Origin: Acetivibrio sp964564015
GTDB lineage: Bacteria > Bacillota > Clostridia > Acetivibrionales > Acetivibrionaceae
NCBI GenBank assembly: GCA_964564015.1
Contig: CAZLZR010000018.1
Span: forward strand, 1-64,000
Direction: 5' to 3'
Length of the DNA: 64,000 nt
In this document: positions 9,473-17,464 of the stretch, piece by piece
Numbering within the stretch: the stretch's first letter is position 1
Layout: every line of letters begins with the position of its first letter
The notes under the pieces: model-generated
Told to the model about the DNA's origin: nothing
The model's input: the letters and a program-made list of their open reading frames with translations, nothing else
Databases searched by the model: none
Translations under genes and position numbers: made by a program

Positions 9473-9518
9473 GGCAAAAAAATATCCGTTAAAGGGAACC
9501 ACACGGTTCCCTAACGGA
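9473..9518 (-). terminator. terminator of the SAH/purine salvage cluster
   Basis: On the minus strand TCCGTTAGGGAACC-GTGT-GGTTCCCTTTAACGGA is followed by a seven-T run, about ten bases after the last gene's stop codon. Confidence 0.85.
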
Positions 9519-9527
9519 CAAGCGTTG

Positions 9528-10838
9528 TTAATTTCCCAACACTCTCTTTGAAATTTCTTTTACTTTATATTTTACCTTTTCTTCATCAATTGTCTTAAGT
9601 GCCCTGTTTTCCATCAATATATCGCCATCAACAATAACGGTATCAACATCCGAGCCCTGAACACAATACGCCAAAGCAGATATGCAATCATTAACAGGTG
9701 CTATATGAGCTTTATCCATATCAATCAGTAATAGGTCTGCTTTATAACCTTCCTGCAACCTTCCTGTTTCACCTTCAAAACCGATTGCTTTTGCGCCATT
9801 TTCAGTAGCCATTTTAAGAACTTCTTCCGCACTAATCAAAGTAGGTTGCATCTGATAGCCTTTATGTATTAAAGAGGCCAAATGCATCTCCTCAAACATA
9901 TTCAGATTATTATTACTTGCAGTGCCATCAGTACCCAATGCCACATTGATACCTTTTTTCATCATTAATGGTACATTTGCAATTCCACTTCCAAGCTTCA
10001 GATTGCTTGTGGGATTATGTGCCACATTAACACCTTTGCTTCTCAATATGTCATAATTACTATCGGATAAATGAACACAATGGGCAGCAATAACCGGGAC
10101 ATCAAATACACCTGTCTTAAGACATACTTCCCCAGGATCGGCTCCATAGCGTTTAATACCTTCCTCGCGCTCTTTTGCGGTCTCAAGTAAATGTATGTGA
10201 ATACCCGTTCCAAGTTCCTTTGCAAGCTGTGCGGATTCAGTCAGTCCCACCTCATCACACAGGTAAACCGAATGAATCTCAACATATACTTTTATCCTGC
10301 CATTAGCCTTGTTATGCCAGTTCTTGAAATAATCCACACAAACCGATACCTGGTTTCGAACCATTTCACTGCTGCTGCCGATAAACTTAAAAGCATTCCT
10401 CGACAGATTAGCTCTCATACCTGACTCTTCAACAGCCCTGGCAACAGTATCCATGTAATAGTACATATCTGTAAACGTGGTTGTACCCGACTTTATCATC
10501 TCAGCCATGCCAAGCATTGTTCCCCAATATATATCCTCATCTGTCAACTTGGCTTCAGTGGGAATAATGTTATTAAACAGCCACTCCTCAAGTGGAAGAT
10601 CATTGGCATAGTTTCTCAATATAGTCATGCCACAGTGAGTATGGGTATTAACAAGTCCGGGCATTGCAAGCTTGTTTTTCCCGTCAATAACTTTATCGGC
10701 TTTAAATTCCTTGATAATATTTTCATTATCGCCAATAAAATCAATGCAGTTTCCCTTTATACCAATATTGGTATTTTTAATAACCTTATTTTTTTCATCA
10801 CAGGTCACAACATCTATGTTTTTAATCAATATGTTCAT
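9528..10838 (-). CDS. mtaD: 5-methylthioadenosine/S-adenosylhomocysteine deaminase (436 aa)
   Basis: Cytoplasmic amidohydrolase (ATZ/TRZ family) that deaminates the adenine ring of MTA, SAH or adenosine to the inosine form. Metal-binding His66 and His68 lie in GLVNTHTHCG; further ligands are in the GIHIHLLET strand, AAHCVH and the LGTDGTASNN loop (catalytic Asp). Length is normal for the family. It is the last gene of a minus-strand cluster behind ahcY (gap 27 bases) and a purine nucleoside phosphorylase. The cluster fits a pathway SAH to adenosine plus homocysteine, or SAH to S-inosylhomocysteine, then to hypoxanthine. The family also contains chlorohydrolases and guanine deaminases, but the neighbours favour the MTA/SAH assignment. 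Confidence 0.88.
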   Translation of the reverse strand: MNILIKNIDVVTCDEKNKVIKNTNIGIKGNCIDFIGDNENIIKEFKADKVIDGKNKLAMPGLVNTHTHCGMTILRNYANDLPLEEWLFNNIIPTEAKLTDEDIYWGTMLGMAEMIKSGTTTFTDMYYYMDTVARAVEESGMRANLSRNAFKFIGSSSEMVRNQVSVCVDYFKNWHNKANGRIKVYVEIHSVYLCDEVGLTESAQLAKELGTGIHIHLLETAKEREEGIKRYGADPGEVCLKTGVFDVPVIAAHCVHLSDSNYDILRSKGVNVAHNPTSNLKLGSGIANVPLMMKKGINVALGTDGTASNNNLNMFEEMHLASLIHKGYQMQPTLISAEEVLKMATENGAKAIGFEGETGRLQEGYKADLLLIDMDKAHIAPVNDCISALAYCVQGSDVDTVIVDGDILMENRALKTIDEEKVKYKVKEISKRVLGN

Positions 10839-10865
10839 TTTCCATAGCCTCTCAAATTAATAGTA

Positions 10866-12110
10866 TTATGACCAGCTTCCGATATATTTTATTTGTTCTT
10901 CCGAAAGCTCATCTATTTTTACTCCCCAGGCCTTAAGTTTCATATTTGCAACTCTCTTATCAATCTCCTCAGGAACATCTATAACTTTGCTTCCGAGATT
11001 TCTATAGTTCTTTACCATGTACTCTGCAGAAAGAGTCTGAAGTGAAAAACTCATATCCATAATTTCAGCCGGATGACCGTCACCTGCTGCCAGATTAACC
11101 AATCTGCCTTCAGCCAGTATGTTTATCCACCTTCCATCATTCTGCCTGTAGCCCATTATATTTTTCCTCTGTTCCTTTTTCTCTACAGTCATTTCCTCAA
11201 GTTCAGGCAAGCAAATTTCCACATCAAAGTGTCCTGCATTGCATAAAATCGCTCCATCCTTCATTACCTTGAAATGATCCCCATAAATAACCCTCTTGCA
11301 GCCTGTAACTGTTATAAAAACATCTCCACGACTTGCTGCATCGTCCATCGGCATCACCTTAAATCCGTCCATAATTGCTTCGGCAGCCTTAATAGGGTCG
11401 ATCTCACAGACAATTACATTTGCTCCCATACCTTTTGCCCTCATAGCTATTCCTTTTCCGCACCATCCATAACCTACAACTACAACATCTTTACCGGCTA
11501 CAATGAGATTGGTGGTTCTGTTAATTCCGTCCCACACCGATTGACCTGTACCGTATCTGTTATCAAAAAGGTACTTGCAGTAAGCATTATTTACGGCCAC
11601 CATCGGGAACTTCAAAACGCCCTCTTTTTCCATGGCTTTAAGCCTTATTATGCCGGTAGTTGTCTCTTCACATCCCCCCATAACATGAGGCTGCAGCTCA
11701 CTTTTTGATGTATGCAGAAGGTGAATCAGATCTCCTCCGTCATCAATAATAATATTCGGTTTGTATCCGAGAGCAAGATTTAAATGCTTTTCATACTCCT
11801 CATTAGTAGCATTGTACCATGCGTATACATCCAGCCCATCACTTGCAAGAGCCGCAGCAATATCATCCTGAGTGGATAATGGATTGCTTCCTGTAACTGA
11901 TACTTCAGCTCCACCTGCAGCAAAAACTTTAGCCATATAAGCTGTCTTTGCCTCAAGATGAACTGATACTGTAACCCTTACTCCAAAAAAGGGTTTTGTT
12001 TTCGAGAATTCCTCTTCAAGGCTTCTTAATAAAGGCATATTTTTTCTTACCCATTCAATTTTTTGCTTTCCGGATTCAGCTAAATTAATATCACGAATCA
12101 TACTTCTCAT
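10866..12110 (-). CDS. ahcY: adenosylhomocysteinase (SAH hydrolase, 414 aa)
   Basis: Reversibly splits S-adenosylhomocysteine to adenosine and homocysteine, removing the product inhibitor of methyltransferases. Visible signatures are the N-terminal GVRVTVSVHLEAKTA, the substrate segment VAVNNAYCKYLFDNRYGTGQS, the NAD-binding GYGWCGKGIAMRAKGMGA (about 220-240) and the C-terminal AAGDGHPAEIMDMSF. At 414 residues it is the short bacterial/archaeal form, lacking the roughly 40-residue insertion of eukaryotic and proteobacterial enzymes. Start supported by GGAGG 10 bases upstream. It lies between the purine nucleoside phosphorylase (gap 35 bases) and mtaD in one likely transcript. Confidence 0.95.
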   Translation of the reverse strand: MRSMIRDINLAESGKQKIEWVRKNMPLLRSLEEEFSKTKPFFGVRVTVSVHLEAKTAYMAKVFAAGGAEVSVTGSNPLSTQDDIAAALASDGLDVYAWYNATNEEYEKHLNLALGYKPNIIIDDGGDLIHLLHTSKSELQPHVMGGCEETTTGIIRLKAMEKEGVLKFPMVAVNNAYCKYLFDNRYGTGQSVWDGINRTTNLIVAGKDVVVVGYGWCGKGIAMRAKGMGANVIVCEIDPIKAAEAIMDGFKVMPMDDAASRGDVFITVTGCKRVIYGDHFKVMKDGAILCNAGHFDVEICLPELEEMTVEKKEQRKNIMGYRQNDGRWINILAEGRLVNLAAGDGHPAEIMDMSFSLQTLSAEYMVKNYRNLGSKVIDVPEEIDKRVANMKLKAWGVKIDELSEEQIKYIGSWS

Positions 12111-12145
12111 CTGTCAAATACCTCCACATAAAATTTTGTTATAAA

Positions 12146-12970
12146 TTATACTGGCCATGCGTCTATAACTTTTTTCACCACACACGTAAAATCCATTTCA
12201 GCCCTTTTGGCTGTTTCCATTACCTCTAAGTGATTGAGCGGCTGGTTTAATATACCGGCTGCCATATTGGTAATGCATGATATACCCATAACGTTCATTC
12301 CTGCATGTTTTGCTGTTATAACCTCCGGTACGGTTGACATACCAACAGCATCCGCTCCTAAAGCACTTAAAGCTCTGATTTCCGCGGGTGTCTCGTACAT
12401 TGGTCCCTGCGTAAAGGCATAAACGCCTTCCTGCATATTGATACCAACTTCTTCAGAGGCCTTTTTCAATGTATCTATAAGCTTCCTGCTATAAGCCTCA
12501 CTCATGTCGGGAAATCTCACCCCAAATTCGTCAAAATTCTTTCCTCTCAACGGAGATGGAGCAAAAAAGCTTATATGATCTTTTATTATCATAAGATCAC
12601 CGGGCTTAAATGACTTATTAATTCCCCCAGCCGCATTTGTAACAAGTAGTTCCCTGATCCCAAGCAGTTTAAATATCCTTATAGCAATAACCACCTGAGA
12701 AATATCATAACCTTCATAGTAATGGAAGCGACCTTTCATAGCAATTACAGGCTTATTTCCAATTTCTCCGCATACAAGCTTACCAGCATGTCCCTCAACA
12801 GTTGATAAAGGGAATCCCGGAATATCTTTATAATCTATTTCAATGCTATTTTTTATATCATCTACAAGCGGGCCTAGCCCCGAACCTAAAATAATTGCTA
12901 TCTTTGGCACCAAGCCAACCTTGCTTTTAATAAATTGTGCTGTCTTGTTTAAGTCTTCACAGCTGTACAT
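12146..12970 (-). CDS. purine nucleoside phosphorylase, trimeric type (274 aa)
   Basis: Splits purine nucleosides with phosphate to base and (deoxy)ribose-1-phosphate. Typical trimeric PNP/MTA phosphorylase motifs are present: ILGSGLG (phosphate loop), GRFHYYEGY, TNAAGG, the base-binding VYAFTQGPMYETPAEIR and the CITNMAAG loop, whose Asn favours inosine/guanosine over MTA. It is the first gene of the PNP-ahcY-mtaD cluster, preceded by GGGAGGG. In this context it would take inosine made by mtaD from adenosine, feeding hypoxanthine back to purine salvage. Strict MTA phosphorylase activity cannot be excluded. Confidence 0.9.
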   Translation of the reverse strand: MYSCEDLNKTAQFIKSKVGLVPKIAIILGSGLGPLVDDIKNSIEIDYKDIPGFPLSTVEGHAGKLVCGEIGNKPVIAMKGRFHYYEGYDISQVVIAIRIFKLLGIRELLVTNAAGGINKSFKPGDLMIIKDHISFFAPSPLRGKNFDEFGVRFPDMSEAYSRKLIDTLKKASEEVGINMQEGVYAFTQGPMYETPAEIRALSALGADAVGMSTVPEVITAKHAGMNVMGISCITNMAAGILNQPLNHLEVMETAKRAEMDFTCVVKKVIDAWPV

Positions 12971-13069
12971 TAGTTACCCTCCCTATCATAATAAGATACA
13001 ATAAAAAAATCAAGTTCCTATTGAAATACCAAAAAATTTTGACTTTATAGTATGTCCATATCATTACAA

Positions 13070-14245
13070 CTATGCATCAATCGATTGGTTTCTCTTGACA
13101 TTTTTAATAAATATACCATAAAAAACAGCTATTGAAAATAAAATTATTATAGAACACAGGAAAAATACTTTTCTTATTCCAATAATATCGCTCAGCATCC
13201 CACCCCCAATATTACCTATAAGCTTGGATAATCCGGAAGTTATTACCGAGTTAAAAGTCTGACCGGACGCTTTTAGCTCCTTAGGCACTTCTTTGTTGAT
13301 ATAATTTGCCATTGAATATGAAAGTACGATAAAAATAAATCCATGCATTACCTGCATTATGAGAACAATATATATGTTGCTTGCAAAGCCCAACAAAAGC
13401 CACCTGATTACAGCAATGATTGCTGCTCCAAGCAAAGTATACCTTATCCCAAGCTTTTCTATTATCTTGTCACCCTTAAAAAGGAAAAACACTTCACTAA
13501 CTGAAGCAATAAATATTGCCCAGCCCAAAAGTGTGCTATCTCCACCCATATCTTTATAGTATATTGAAAAAAACGCATTGTAAAATGACAGTGTAATGTG
13601 TACTGTAACTGTAAAAAATACAAGTATTATCAACTCACGGTTCTTAAAAAGCTGCATTATGGAAATTTTGTTGCCCTTTGACTGGTGCCCCTGAATTCTA
13701 GGCATTGAAAATGATACGACAAATACAAAAAGCCCAATGATAAACGAAAGAAAGAATATACCATTTATATTTTTTTTAACCATTATTCCAGCAACAACTG
13801 AAATACAGGCATAACCCATAGTTCCCGCGAATCTGATGGGTCCGAATTTCCATCTGGTTCCTGCCATATGTTCAAGTGTTATGGCATCACTTATGGCATT
13901 TATCGGCGTTTGAAAGAACGCCAATATTATCATCATGGCAAAAATATAATAGTAATTGGTCGAAAGCCTGAACAGAATAATGATTGCATTGCTTATAAAC
14001 AGTAAAAACAATAATATACTGTTCTTTGTTTTTGCTCTATCACTTGCAACACCCCAAATAGGCTGCGCAATCAGTGCAACAAAAGACCCTAATGCGAGCA
14101 AAACTCCTATCTGCCCATTATTATAGTTAAGGCTCTTCAGGTAGATAGGCATAAACACGCCAAATACTGCTGTAGCCATGAAATTCAAAGCATAATATAC
14201 TGGAAAACAGTACGGATAACTCTCAGAATTTTTATTATTTATCAA
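13070..14245 (-). CDS. MFS transporter (391 aa, TTG start)
   Basis: Twelve predicted membrane helices with the MFS_1-like pattern: GVLLALGSFVALIAQPIWGVASDRAKTKN between helices 2 and 3 (the GxxxD-R signature as WGVASDR) and a second half starting near residue 200. There is no standard ATG; the frame starts at TTG, 10 bases behind AGGAG. It belongs to the nucleoside/sugar-proton symporter-like branch (LacY/NupG/HsrA type). Standing upstream of the PNP-ahcY-mtaD cluster on the same strand, it may import or export nucleosides; this is inference from position only. About 100 bases separate it from the PNP gene. Confidence 0.8.
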   Translation of the reverse strand: MINNKNSESYPYCFPVYYALNFMATAVFGVFMPIYLKSLNYNNGQIGVLLALGSFVALIAQPIWGVASDRAKTKNSILLFLLFISNAIIILFRLSTNYYYIFAMMIILAFFQTPINAISDAITLEHMAGTRWKFGPIRFAGTMGYACISVVAGIMVKKNINGIFFLSFIIGLFVFVVSFSMPRIQGHQSKGNKISIMQLFKNRELIILVFFTVTVHITLSFYNAFFSIYYKDMGGDSTLLGWAIFIASVSEVFFLFKGDKIIEKLGIRYTLLGAAIIAVIRWLLLGFASNIYIVLIMQVMHGFIFIVLSYSMANYINKEVPKELKASGQTFNSVITSGLSKLIGNIGGGMLSDIIGIRKVFFLCSIIILFSIAVFYGIFIKNVKRNQSIDA

Positions 14246-14276
14246 ACAGATCTTTCTCCTTTAAGAGATTATTAAG

Positions 14277-14377
14277 GGATAACGAAAAAATAACTTCCTA
14301 TTCTCATATTTAAAACATTATCAAATCAAGTTTTTTCGTTATCCAGAGTAGGAACTTATATTTTTAGTCATATCTAA
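14277..14377 (+). repeat. interspersed palindromic repeat, copy 1
   Basis: Starts with GGATAACGAAAAAA, whose inverse TTTTTTCGTTATCC ends the palindromic part about 65 bases later. A conserved tail, AGAGTAGGAACTTATATTTT and AGTCATAT, follows. Nearly identical to copies at 33078 and 61467. Confidence 0.85.
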
Positions 14378-14457
14378 TTAACTTTCCCTCACCTGTGAGC
14401 GAAAAATGTACTTCATAGTGTATTTTACACCTACTCAAATCCAATGTCCATATAGAT

Positions 14458-14484
14458 TTAGCTATGGCATATAGCCATAGCTAA
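14458..14484. repeat. TTAGCTATGGC hairpin
   Basis: Perfect inverted repeat TTAGCTATGGC/GCCATAGCTAA with a five-base loop, 54 bases after spoVR. There is no T run. Similar in sequence to the hairpin at 22796. Confidence 0.6.
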
Positions 14485-14538
14485 TATTTAAGAAATTTGT
14501 GAAGTAAAAAACAAACTTTTCATAAAGAATTGTATATG

Positions 14539-15927
14539 TTATGCGTCTGCCAAAGTAACTTTCTTATGCTCATCACATGCTATTACTTTCCTTTTATTAT
14601 CAAGCTTTGTAACCAGCATTACTTTTCCATCCCACAAATCAACCACATGCTTCAACGTTTCATAAGCATACCCAAGTTCCAGGTCTCTCCCATCGTAATC
14701 ATGCTCTAATATAAGCATATTGTCACTTTGAACCCATTCGAGAACTTTAATTACAGGAATACCTGACATACCGGCATTATTGGCTATTGTATCCCTTACC
14801 TCTTTCCATCCGTCTTCGTCAGATACATTGGTTATTACATAGTTGTTCCCAAGCTTTACATATTCAAAGAGATTCATTTCTTCACACAATTCCCGGGTCA
14901 GATATCTTCTTATGAAGGACTGGTCTCTTTCAACTTCTCTTACCTCAAAAATCTTCTTAGGATTATCACTGTATTTATTCTTCAAGTCCTCAAAAATCTT
15001 AAAGCCGACATAGTATGGATTTAATGCACCTAAATGAGGTCTTATAACCTGATTATGCCTCTTTAAAAATTCCATGTGCAATCCCTGTGGAAGGTTTAAT
15101 TCATTGAGTATTGTGTAGTGCCAGAAGCTGGCCCATCCTTCGTTCATAATTTTTGTTTCGATCTGCGGAATGAAATACAGAGTTTCTTCCCTGACAATAT
15201 TTATAATGTCCCTTTCCCAGCTTGTCAATTTTCCATAATTCATAATGAACAAGAGCATATCCTCGTCAGGCTCAAAAGGAATTTTCCTGAAATCCGGCAG
15301 TGGCTCCTCTTCTTTTTTCTTTGGCTCAAGCAACCTATACTCATTATTAGGCTTCGCCAGCCTTTGAAGGGCATCTTTTTTCTTCTGCTCATCTGTCAGC
15401 CTCTTTTCACCTATTGTCCTTGTTGTCTGATACTTTATGGCATGAGCAGCATTTAGAATCTTTTCGACCCTGGCATAGCCTATCCCCGGATCCTGAATAT
15501 ATTCCCTTATCCTGTTTGCATGGTTTTTGAACATTTCTACTGTCATTTCTGCCCGGGTACCGAGCTTAAACAACCTGTTATTCTTGAAAAAATCATTATG
15601 TCCATAAACATGGGCTATAGTCAGTATCTGCAACAACAAAGTATTATCCTTCATCAGGTATGCAAGACATGGATTAGAGTTTATTACCATCTCATAGGGA
15701 AGCCCTGTCATATTATATCTGTGCAATGTCTTGGTTTTTTCATAGTGCTTTCCATAACTCCAATGTGGATAATGAGATGGCATACCTACATAAGTCTCAT
15801 ACCCTATCATATCTTCGTAGCTACATATCTCAAATTCCTGTTCATAATAGTCAAGTCCAAATTTGCCAGCTATCTCTTCTATTTTTTCATTCCACTCAAA
15901 AAGCTCTTTTATGCTGTAATCTGTCAT
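14539..15927 (-). CDS. spoVR: SpoVR family protein (462 aa)
   Basis: Full-length member of the SpoVR/YcgB family, with the typical N-terminus (YSIKELFEWNEKIEEIAGKFGLDYY), the IMNEGWASFWHY block and the HLGALNPYYVGFKIF block. In Bacillus subtilis the homologue affects the spore cortex; the biochemical activity is unknown. It is the third member of the prkA-yhbH-spoVR set, which is co-conserved widely (yeaG-yeaH-ycgB in enterobacteria). Ribosome binding site GGGGGTGG 5 bases upstream. It is separated from yhbH by 277 bases holding a hairpin and a diverged repeat, so it may have its own promoter. Confidence 0.93.
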   Translation of the reverse strand: MTDYSIKELFEWNEKIEEIAGKFGLDYYEQEFEICSYEDMIGYETYVGMPSHYPHWSYGKHYEKTKTLHRYNMTGLPYEMVINSNPCLAYLMKDNTLLLQILTIAHVYGHNDFFKNNRLFKLGTRAEMTVEMFKNHANRIREYIQDPGIGYARVEKILNAAHAIKYQTTRTIGEKRLTDEQKKKDALQRLAKPNNEYRLLEPKKKEEEPLPDFRKIPFEPDEDMLLFIMNYGKLTSWERDIINIVREETLYFIPQIETKIMNEGWASFWHYTILNELNLPQGLHMEFLKRHNQVIRPHLGALNPYYVGFKIFEDLKNKYSDNPKKIFEVREVERDQSFIRRYLTRELCEEMNLFEYVKLGNNYVITNVSDEDGWKEVRDTIANNAGMSGIPVIKVLEWVQSDNMLILEHDYDGRDLELGYAYETLKHVVDLWDGKVMLVTKLDNKRKVIACDEHKKVTLADA

Positions 15928-16046
15928 ATTTCCACCCCCGACTTAAGGTTAGTGCATGCTACCCGATGTTTTTTAACATTACCAGTGCTTTTTAACATTA
16001 CTAATTTCCAGTCTATAAAAATGTTAAAAATGCACTTTCTCTGTTT

Positions 16047-16087
16047 GTGACCCGTCTGCTCTGGAATTAATTTCTGTTACGGGTCAC
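16047..16087. repeat. intercistronic hairpin between yhbH and spoVR
   Basis: GTGACCCGT and ACGGGTCAC form a nine-base stem with a 23-base loop. There is no U tract, so it may be a processing or stability element instead of a terminator. Confidence 0.45.
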
Positions 16088-16098
16088 TATTATCTTAC

Positions 16099-16190
16099 GA
16101 ATAACGAAAAACGCCTTCCAGTTTTTAAGTTGTGAAAACACCATCAAACCGGTTTTTTTCGTTATTCAGAGTAGGAACCTGCTTCTTAAC
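16099..16190 (+). repeat. interspersed palindromic repeat, diverged copy
   Basis: GAATAACGAAAAA ... TTTTTTTCGTTATTC followed by AGAGTAGGAACCT matches the outline of the 14277 repeat, with many compensated changes in the stem (both arms change GGAT to GAAT together). Confidence 0.65.
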
Positions 16191-16204
16191 TGTTCCTTAA
16201 CCAT

Positions 16205-17422
16205 CTAAGATTCATATTCTCCCTCTTTGTCGAGGAGTTTCTTTAAGCCGGCCAATATGTCCTCTTTGCGTGTCATTGTAATAACGGAGAAATTCTTGCT
16301 CTTAATATTTTTTTGATATTCACTCTTTATAGTACTTGCAGATGAATAATAGCCCGGAACTATCTCACCATATCCAAAAAGGTTGCACACTTCACACAAT
16401 TTTTGAGCTAGCTCCACTGCTTTTTTATTGTCTTCAGACCAATTATCACCGTCACTGCAGTGAAATGCATAAATATTCCAACTCACAGGATTATATCTTT
16501 GTTCTATTATCTCAAGTGCTTTTTCATAGCCACTGCTGATATAAGTTCCCCCGGATTCTCCCTTATGGAAAAACTCATTCTCGTTTACTTCCTTAGCAGA
16601 AGTAGTGTGAGCAACAAATACAACTTCCACATTTGAATACTTCATCCTGATGAACTGATACAAAAGGAAGTAAAAACTTCTTGCCATATACTTCTTTGTC
16701 TGGTCCATAGAACCGGAAACGTCCATTATACAAATAACAACTGCGTTAAAATCCTTCTTGTGATCTTCCCTGACCCTCCTGTATCTTAAGTCATCCTCCA
16801 TAAAAGGGAATCTCTTTTTTTGCTGTTCTACGTCAATTGCAAAATTATCATCAATAGGGTTTTCCGTATCATCCATTTCTTCATGATTACGCATAAAACC
16901 CTGCTTTCTTTTTATCTTTTCTATAACGGAGCGTCTTTTTGCAAGCCTTGGTGGAATACCCTTTCTTTGGTAACCAAGATTTTTGAAACTCCGTATAGAC
17001 TCAATTTCAGCCATTTTCTTCTTATCTATATCCGGAAGGTTTAAATCCTCGAAAAGATAATTAATTAACTCTTCAATGGTTACCTCTGTTTCATAAATAT
17101 CTTCACCTTCCTGGTTGCCCGCCTGGCCGTCGCCTTTTCCACTCTTTCCTGCTTTATCTTCGCCAATCCTGTCTCCACGCTTTTCGCTACCATCACCGGA
17201 ACCTGCTGAAGTACCGTTGTTTCCATAAACAAACTGGTACTCCTTTATTCCCTTTATAGGAATTTTGATCTTCTTATCCCTGCTTTGACCAATTATGCTT
17301 TCTTCAGCAATTATATTTCCAATATTCTTTTTTATAGATTCTTCTACCAGTTCCCTGTGACGTCTTTTATCCTCCGCTGCACGATCCTTGCCATTATTGA
17401 CAAATTCCCTGAAAATAGCCAT
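16205..17422 (-). CDS. yhbH: YhbH/YeaH family protein, DUF444, VWA-like (405 aa)
   Basis: DUF444 protein. The N-terminal third carries the family pattern KDRAAEDKRRHRELVEESI and a glycine-rich low-complexity stretch (about 70-105). The C-terminal half contains the von Willebrand A-like metal site DVSGSMD in VVICIMDVSGSM. In Bacillus the homologue is a sporulation protein; in Escherichia coli YeaH works with the kinase YeaG under nitrogen starvation. Ribosome binding site GGGGGGTGG. It follows prkA with a 42-base gap, so prkA-yhbH form one transcript. Confidence 0.93.
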   Translation of the reverse strand: MAIFREFVNNGKDRAAEDKRRHRELVEESIKKNIGNIIAEESIIGQSRDKKIKIPIKGIKEYQFVYGNNGTSAGSGDGSEKRGDRIGEDKAGKSGKGDGQAGNQEGEDIYETEVTIEELINYLFEDLNLPDIDKKKMAEIESIRSFKNLGYQRKGIPPRLAKRRSVIEKIKRKQGFMRNHEEMDDTENPIDDNFAIDVEQQKKRFPFMEDDLRYRRVREDHKKDFNAVVICIMDVSGSMDQTKKYMARSFYFLLYQFIRMKYSNVEVVFVAHTTSAKEVNENEFFHKGESGGTYISSGYEKALEIIEQRYNPVSWNIYAFHCSDGDNWSEDNKKAVELAQKLCEVCNLFGYGEIVPGYYSSASTIKSEYQKNIKSKNFSVITMTRKEDILAGLKKLLDKEGEYES

Positions 17423-17464
17423 TTATACCACCCCCCGGTAATATTTTTGCATTCTCATAAGGGG

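Noticed and set aside
12983..13060. Another copy of the palindromic repeat before the PNP gene
   Set aside because: Only AAGTTCCTA and a loosely similar A-rich stretch match; too short and diverged to claim.
12971..13069. SAM or SAH riboswitch before the purine/SAH cluster
   Set aside because: The gap is only about 100 bases, and none of the conserved SAM or SAH riboswitch core elements is visible.
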